5,333 bases of DNA from Nitrospinota bacterium (GTDB taxonomy: Bacteria; Nitrospinota_A; JADGAW01): positions 1 to 5,333 of the forward strand of contig JADGAW010000169.1 of NCBI GenBank assembly GCA_015231815.1, written 5' to 3'. The stretch's first letter is position 1. Each line of letters opens with the position of its first letter. Shown one piece after another: positions 3,501 to 5,333 of the stretch. Under the pieces are notes generated by a model that was not told the origin of the DNA, did not search any database, and saw nothing but the letters and a program-made list of their open reading frames with translations. The translations under genes and the position numbers were made by a program.

Positions 3501-5333
3501 TTATTGCTCAAATCCTTTAACTCTGATTTCACCACTCATTAACTTGGGCAACAGGGTGTCTCTCGTTATTGAAAGAGTTTTTATCTGGTTTTGATTAAAT
3601 ATAATTTTATTCCAAGCCTTATCTGTATAAGCTGAAAATAGCTTCAGGAGACTTTTAGGTGGTTGAATAAACTCAACTTTCTCAATATCAGAGGGTTTAA
3701 TGGATGGATATGTAGATGTCGACCCTTCGGCAACAGAATGTAAGTAATCAGTCATATCGCTGGCAGTTAATAAGTAATAAACAAAATGTGGGTCGATACT
3801 ATCACAGGTAATTACACAAAAGCCTGTTGAAACAATGAGATTCTTGTCAGGTTCTTTCAATAAGCCATAGTGTTTTAAGTTTGGTCGTACAGTTGAGATT
3901 AGGATGTCATTATGTCGAACAATTCTTCTCGCTCTACTTGGTGCATCGGCTAAGTGCAATTCTTGAGTCAATTCAATATAGCCCTCTGTAATTGAACCTG
4001 TGTCCAAGTATTGAATAACATCTAATACAGAGCTTTTATTAATACTGGATGCATTCGTTTTTATTGAGTCTCCTAGCTTACCAACCCGCCACCCTTTCGG
4101 GATTTCGCCGAGTTCGCTCTCCACCATTTCACCGCCAGCAGATTTATAACCAATTCCCCTCCCTTGGAGGGGTGCCCGTAGGGCGGGGTGGTGGTTTTGG
4201 GTACCCCCTTCATCACCACAAAAAACAACCCACTTTTCTAAATACCCCATAACTGCCTGAATATTATTTCTTACATCTCGATCCAAGACATGTATTACCG
4301 TTAAGCCAAGTCCTTCGAGAAAATCGTCTCTTTTTTTGTCATACTCCTGCTTATCGTTATGACTTCCCCCGTCAATTTCGACAACAAGACGCAGGGAGGC
4401 GCAATAAAAATCAACAATATAGTTGCCGATGATTTTTTGTCTATCGAAATCCAATTCATGAAATTGGTGTTTTTTTACCTGTAGCCAAAAGAGAACTTCT
4501 GCGAGGTTTCCGGCTTTCCGGAGTTCTCTTGCTCGTGCTTTAAGTTCTGGATTGTAAGGTAACGACATGAAAGCTTTTGTATCGCGGAGATTACGTTTTT
4601 TAGGGGGTTGTTGGCTTTGTTGTTCGTTGTTTATGGGGATTGGGTTGTTTTGTGTAACCACCACCCCGCCCTTCGGGCACCCCTCCAAAGGAGGGGAATT
4701 ATTCCCCTCCTTTGGAGGGGTGGCAGGCGGAGCCTGACGGGGTGGTGCTTTTGGGGTGTGAGGGAATTCAAAATTCACAAACCACTCTTTAAATATTGTT
4801 TGTGCGAGAGTTTCGAGGGTTTTGTTTTGTTCTCGTAAAAGCTCTATCTTTTCATCAAAAGAAGAAAGAATATCCGCAATGGCTTTTTGTTCTGAAAGGG
4901 GGGGGAGGTTAAATAGTATATTCTCAATATCAGAGGGCTTAATTGACGGGTATGTTGAGGTTGAGCCATTAGCAATAACATCTAATTTCTGAACGACATT
5001 ATTGCTAGAAAGCAAATAATAAATATACTTTGTAGTAGATTTGCCTTCTATGCAATCAATAACAGTGAACCCTGTTGAAACAATTAAGTTTTCTAATGGA
5101 TTATAAATAATCCCATAATGTCTTTGTATTGGTCGCACGGTAGAATAAACAATGCTCCCATCTTTCACTAACCTTTTTGCTCTACTTGGTGCATCTATTA
5201 TTAACATTGACTGCAATGATTCAACTTCCCCCTTAGTAATTGAACTGGTATCCAAATAATATATCTCTTTGTATTTATAGTTTTTATCAACTGTAGAGAC
5301 ATTAGTCATAACAACTTCCCCTAGCGTAGTCTC
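3501..5333 (-). CDS. hsdS: Type I restriction specificity subunit (HsdS), 5'-truncated by window, with in-frame DUF559 insert
   Basis: HsdS determines the DNA sequence recognised by the methylase and restriction complexes. The frame is open to the window edge: upstream of the ATG at 5309 it continues as ETTLGEVV, the usual opening of TRD1, so the true start is outside. Counting from that ATG, TRD1 occupies about 1-136, with STVRP, NLIVSTGF and GSTSTYPSIKPSDIE. The conserved coiled-coil region follows at 137-182 (LPPLSEQKAIADILSSFDEK, then IFKEWFVNFEFP). A DUF559 cassette fills 184-386. TRD2 spans about 387-550, starting GEMVESELGEIPKGW, and repeats the TRD1 motifs. The terminal conserved region ends RDTLLPKLMSGEIRV. 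The two TRDs are clearly homologous. Without the insert the protein would be of ordinary HsdS length. The stop at 3501-3503 is one base before the PIN start. Confidence 0.95.
   Translation of the reverse strand, partial: ETTLGEVVMTNVSTVDKNYKYKEIYYLDTSSITKGEVESLQSMLIIDAPSRAKRLVKDGSIVYSTVRPIQRHYGIIYNPLENLIVSTGFTVIDCIEGKSTTKYIYYLLSSNNVVQKLDVIANGSTSTYPSIKPSDIENILFNLPPLSEQKAIADILSSFDEKIELLREQNKTLETLAQTIFKEWFVNFEFPHTPKAPPRQAPPATPPKEGNNSPPLEGCPKGGVVVTQNNPIPINNEQQSQQPPKKRNLRDTKAFMSLPYNPELKARARELRKAGNLAEVLFWLQVKKHQFHELDFDRQKIIGNYIVDFYCASLRLVVEIDGGSHNDKQEYDKKRDDFLEGLGLTVIHVLDRDVRNNIQAVMGYLEKWVVFCGDEGGTQNHHPALRAPLQGRGIGYKSAGGEMVESELGEIPKGWRVGKLGDSIKTNASSINKSSVLDVIQYLDTGSITEGYIELTQELHLADAPSRARRIVRHNDILISTVRPNLKHYGLLKEPDKNLIVSTGFCVITCDSIDPHFVYYLLTASDMTDYLHSVAEGSTSTYPSIKPSDIEKVEFIQPPKSLLKLFSAYTDKAWNKIIFNQNQIKTLSITRDTLLPKLMSGEIRVKGFEQ
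4152..4196. repeat. Palindromic repeat R1, 3' edge of the hsdS cassette
   Basis: Two adjacent hairpins: cccctcc (4156-4162) with ggagggg (4166-4172), and gccc (4174-4177) with gggc (4181-4184), then ggggtggtggtt. In the hsdS frame it encodes NHHPALRAPLQGRGIG. It is inverted relative to R2 (4656-4700), with the DUF559 domain between them. Confidence 0.9.
4656..4700. repeat. Palindromic repeat R2, before the hsdS DUF559 domain
   Basis: The reverse complement of R1 with few differences. Hairpins are gccc (4668-4671) with gggc (4675-4678), and cccctcc (4680-4686) with ggagggg (4690-4696). In the hsdS frame it encodes SPPLEGCPKGGVV, so the same repeat is open in both orientations. It abuts R3 head to head. 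Confidence 0.9.
4701..4747. repeat. Palindromic repeat R3, 5' edge of the hsdS cassette
   Basis: Same orientation as R1. Hairpin cccctcc (4704-4710) with ggagggg (4714-4720), then a variant second hairpin caggc (4724-4728) with gcctg (4732-4736), then ggggtggtg. With R2 it forms a large imperfect palindrome centred at about 4700. It encodes APPRQAPPATPPKEG. Confidence 0.88.

Larger units (their letters stand above)
4152..4760 (-). mobile_element. In-frame DUF559 endonuclease cassette inserted in hsdS
   Basis: About 203 codons interrupt the HsdS linker between NFEFP and YKSAGGEMVESELGEIPKGW, which are near neighbours in ordinary HsdS proteins. In coding order it holds two palindromic repeats (4701-4747, 4656-4700), a Q/P/N-rich spacer, a DUF559 domain (about 4230-4568) and a third palindromic repeat (4152-4196). 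The domain starts MSLPYNPELKARARELRKAG, which resembles the N-terminus of free-standing DUF559 proteins. It contains E271 (LAEVLFW), D300 (IVDFYC), E311 and D313 (VVEIDGG) and H317. The usual FRRQ reads FDRQ (288-291). The frame is open throughout. The outer flanks carry GGGAATT/AATTCCC, like the repeat ends, hinting at insertion by short homology. Mobility is inferred. Confidence 0.85.

Noticed and set aside
3500..3535. Longer PIN gene starting at ATG 3535, overlapping hsdS
   Set aside because: The extra 12 residues come from the hsdS coding end, while the ATG at 3499 places the PIN first strand at the N-terminus and sits one base after the hsdS stop.
4656..4747. CRISPR array
   Set aside because: The repeats are few, alternate in orientation and lack regular spacers.
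4152..4760. Intein in HsdS (and likewise in HsdR at 141-593)
   Set aside because: There is no Cys/Ser at the N-terminal junction, no C-terminal His-Asn, and no splicing blocks. The inserts are bordered by palindromic repeats and contain only a DUF559 domain.
4049..4838. Plus-strand open frames across the hsdS repeats
   Set aside because: They are shadows created by the stop-poor GC-rich repeats opposite hsdS. Their translations show only repeat-derived proline/glycine-rich sequence.
5309..5333. ATG at 5309 as the true hsdS start
   Set aside because: The frame stays open upstream and encodes ETTLGEVV, which fits the usual start of a TRD. The real start is beyond the window.

Overview
The window is the interior of a type I restriction-modification operon carrying accessory genes, all on the minus strand. 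Read in the direction of transcription (right to left), it holds: hsdS (3501-5333, 5' end beyond the window), a PIN-like nuclease gene (2459-3499), a 43-codon remnant of an hsdR 5' end (2335-2466), a fic gene (1355-2338), and hsdR (1-1358, 3' end beyond the window). hsdM is not in the window and presumably lies upstream of hsdS. The genes are packed without spacers: a 1-nt gap between hsdS and the PIN gene, an 8-nt overlap between PIN and the hsdR remnant, and 4-nt ATGA overlaps at remnant/fic and fic/hsdR. This points to one transcript with translational coupling. No promoter, terminator, tRNA, rRNA or CRISPR array is visible.

The most unusual feature is that both visible R-M subunits carry an in-frame inserted cassette encoding a DUF559 (Vsr-like, PD-(D/E)xK superfamily) endonuclease domain bordered by short GC-rich palindromic repeats. 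In HsdS the cassette (about 4152-4760) sits in the linker between the first conserved coiled-coil region and the second target-recognition domain. In HsdR the cassette (about 141-593) sits in the linker between the N-terminal nuclease domain and the helicase motor. The host frame is open through both. The two cassettes differ in protein sequence and in repeat family, so they look like separate insertions. They resemble in-frame selfish elements such as the Rickettsia palindromic elements, but with a nuclease-like payload.

A second unusual feature is a decayed copy of the hsdR start immediately upstream of fic. Its start codon is offset by exactly 1108 nt from the intact hsdR start, and 19 of its first 32 residues match. 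The fic gene is therefore bracketed by two hsdR 5' ends, as if fic plus a new hsdR replaced or displaced an older hsdR in a former hsdS-PIN-hsdR operon.

Functionally, HsdS chooses the DNA target, HsdR translocates and cleaves, and the PIN and Fic proteins are candidate accessory toxins or effectors guarded by, or acting with, the R-M complex. The two HsdS recognition domains are closely related to each other, which predicts a near-palindromic bipartite target. The moderately AT-rich sequence, weak ribosome binding sites and the style of the repeats suggest a Bacteroidota host. That is an inference from general familiarity, not proven by the window.
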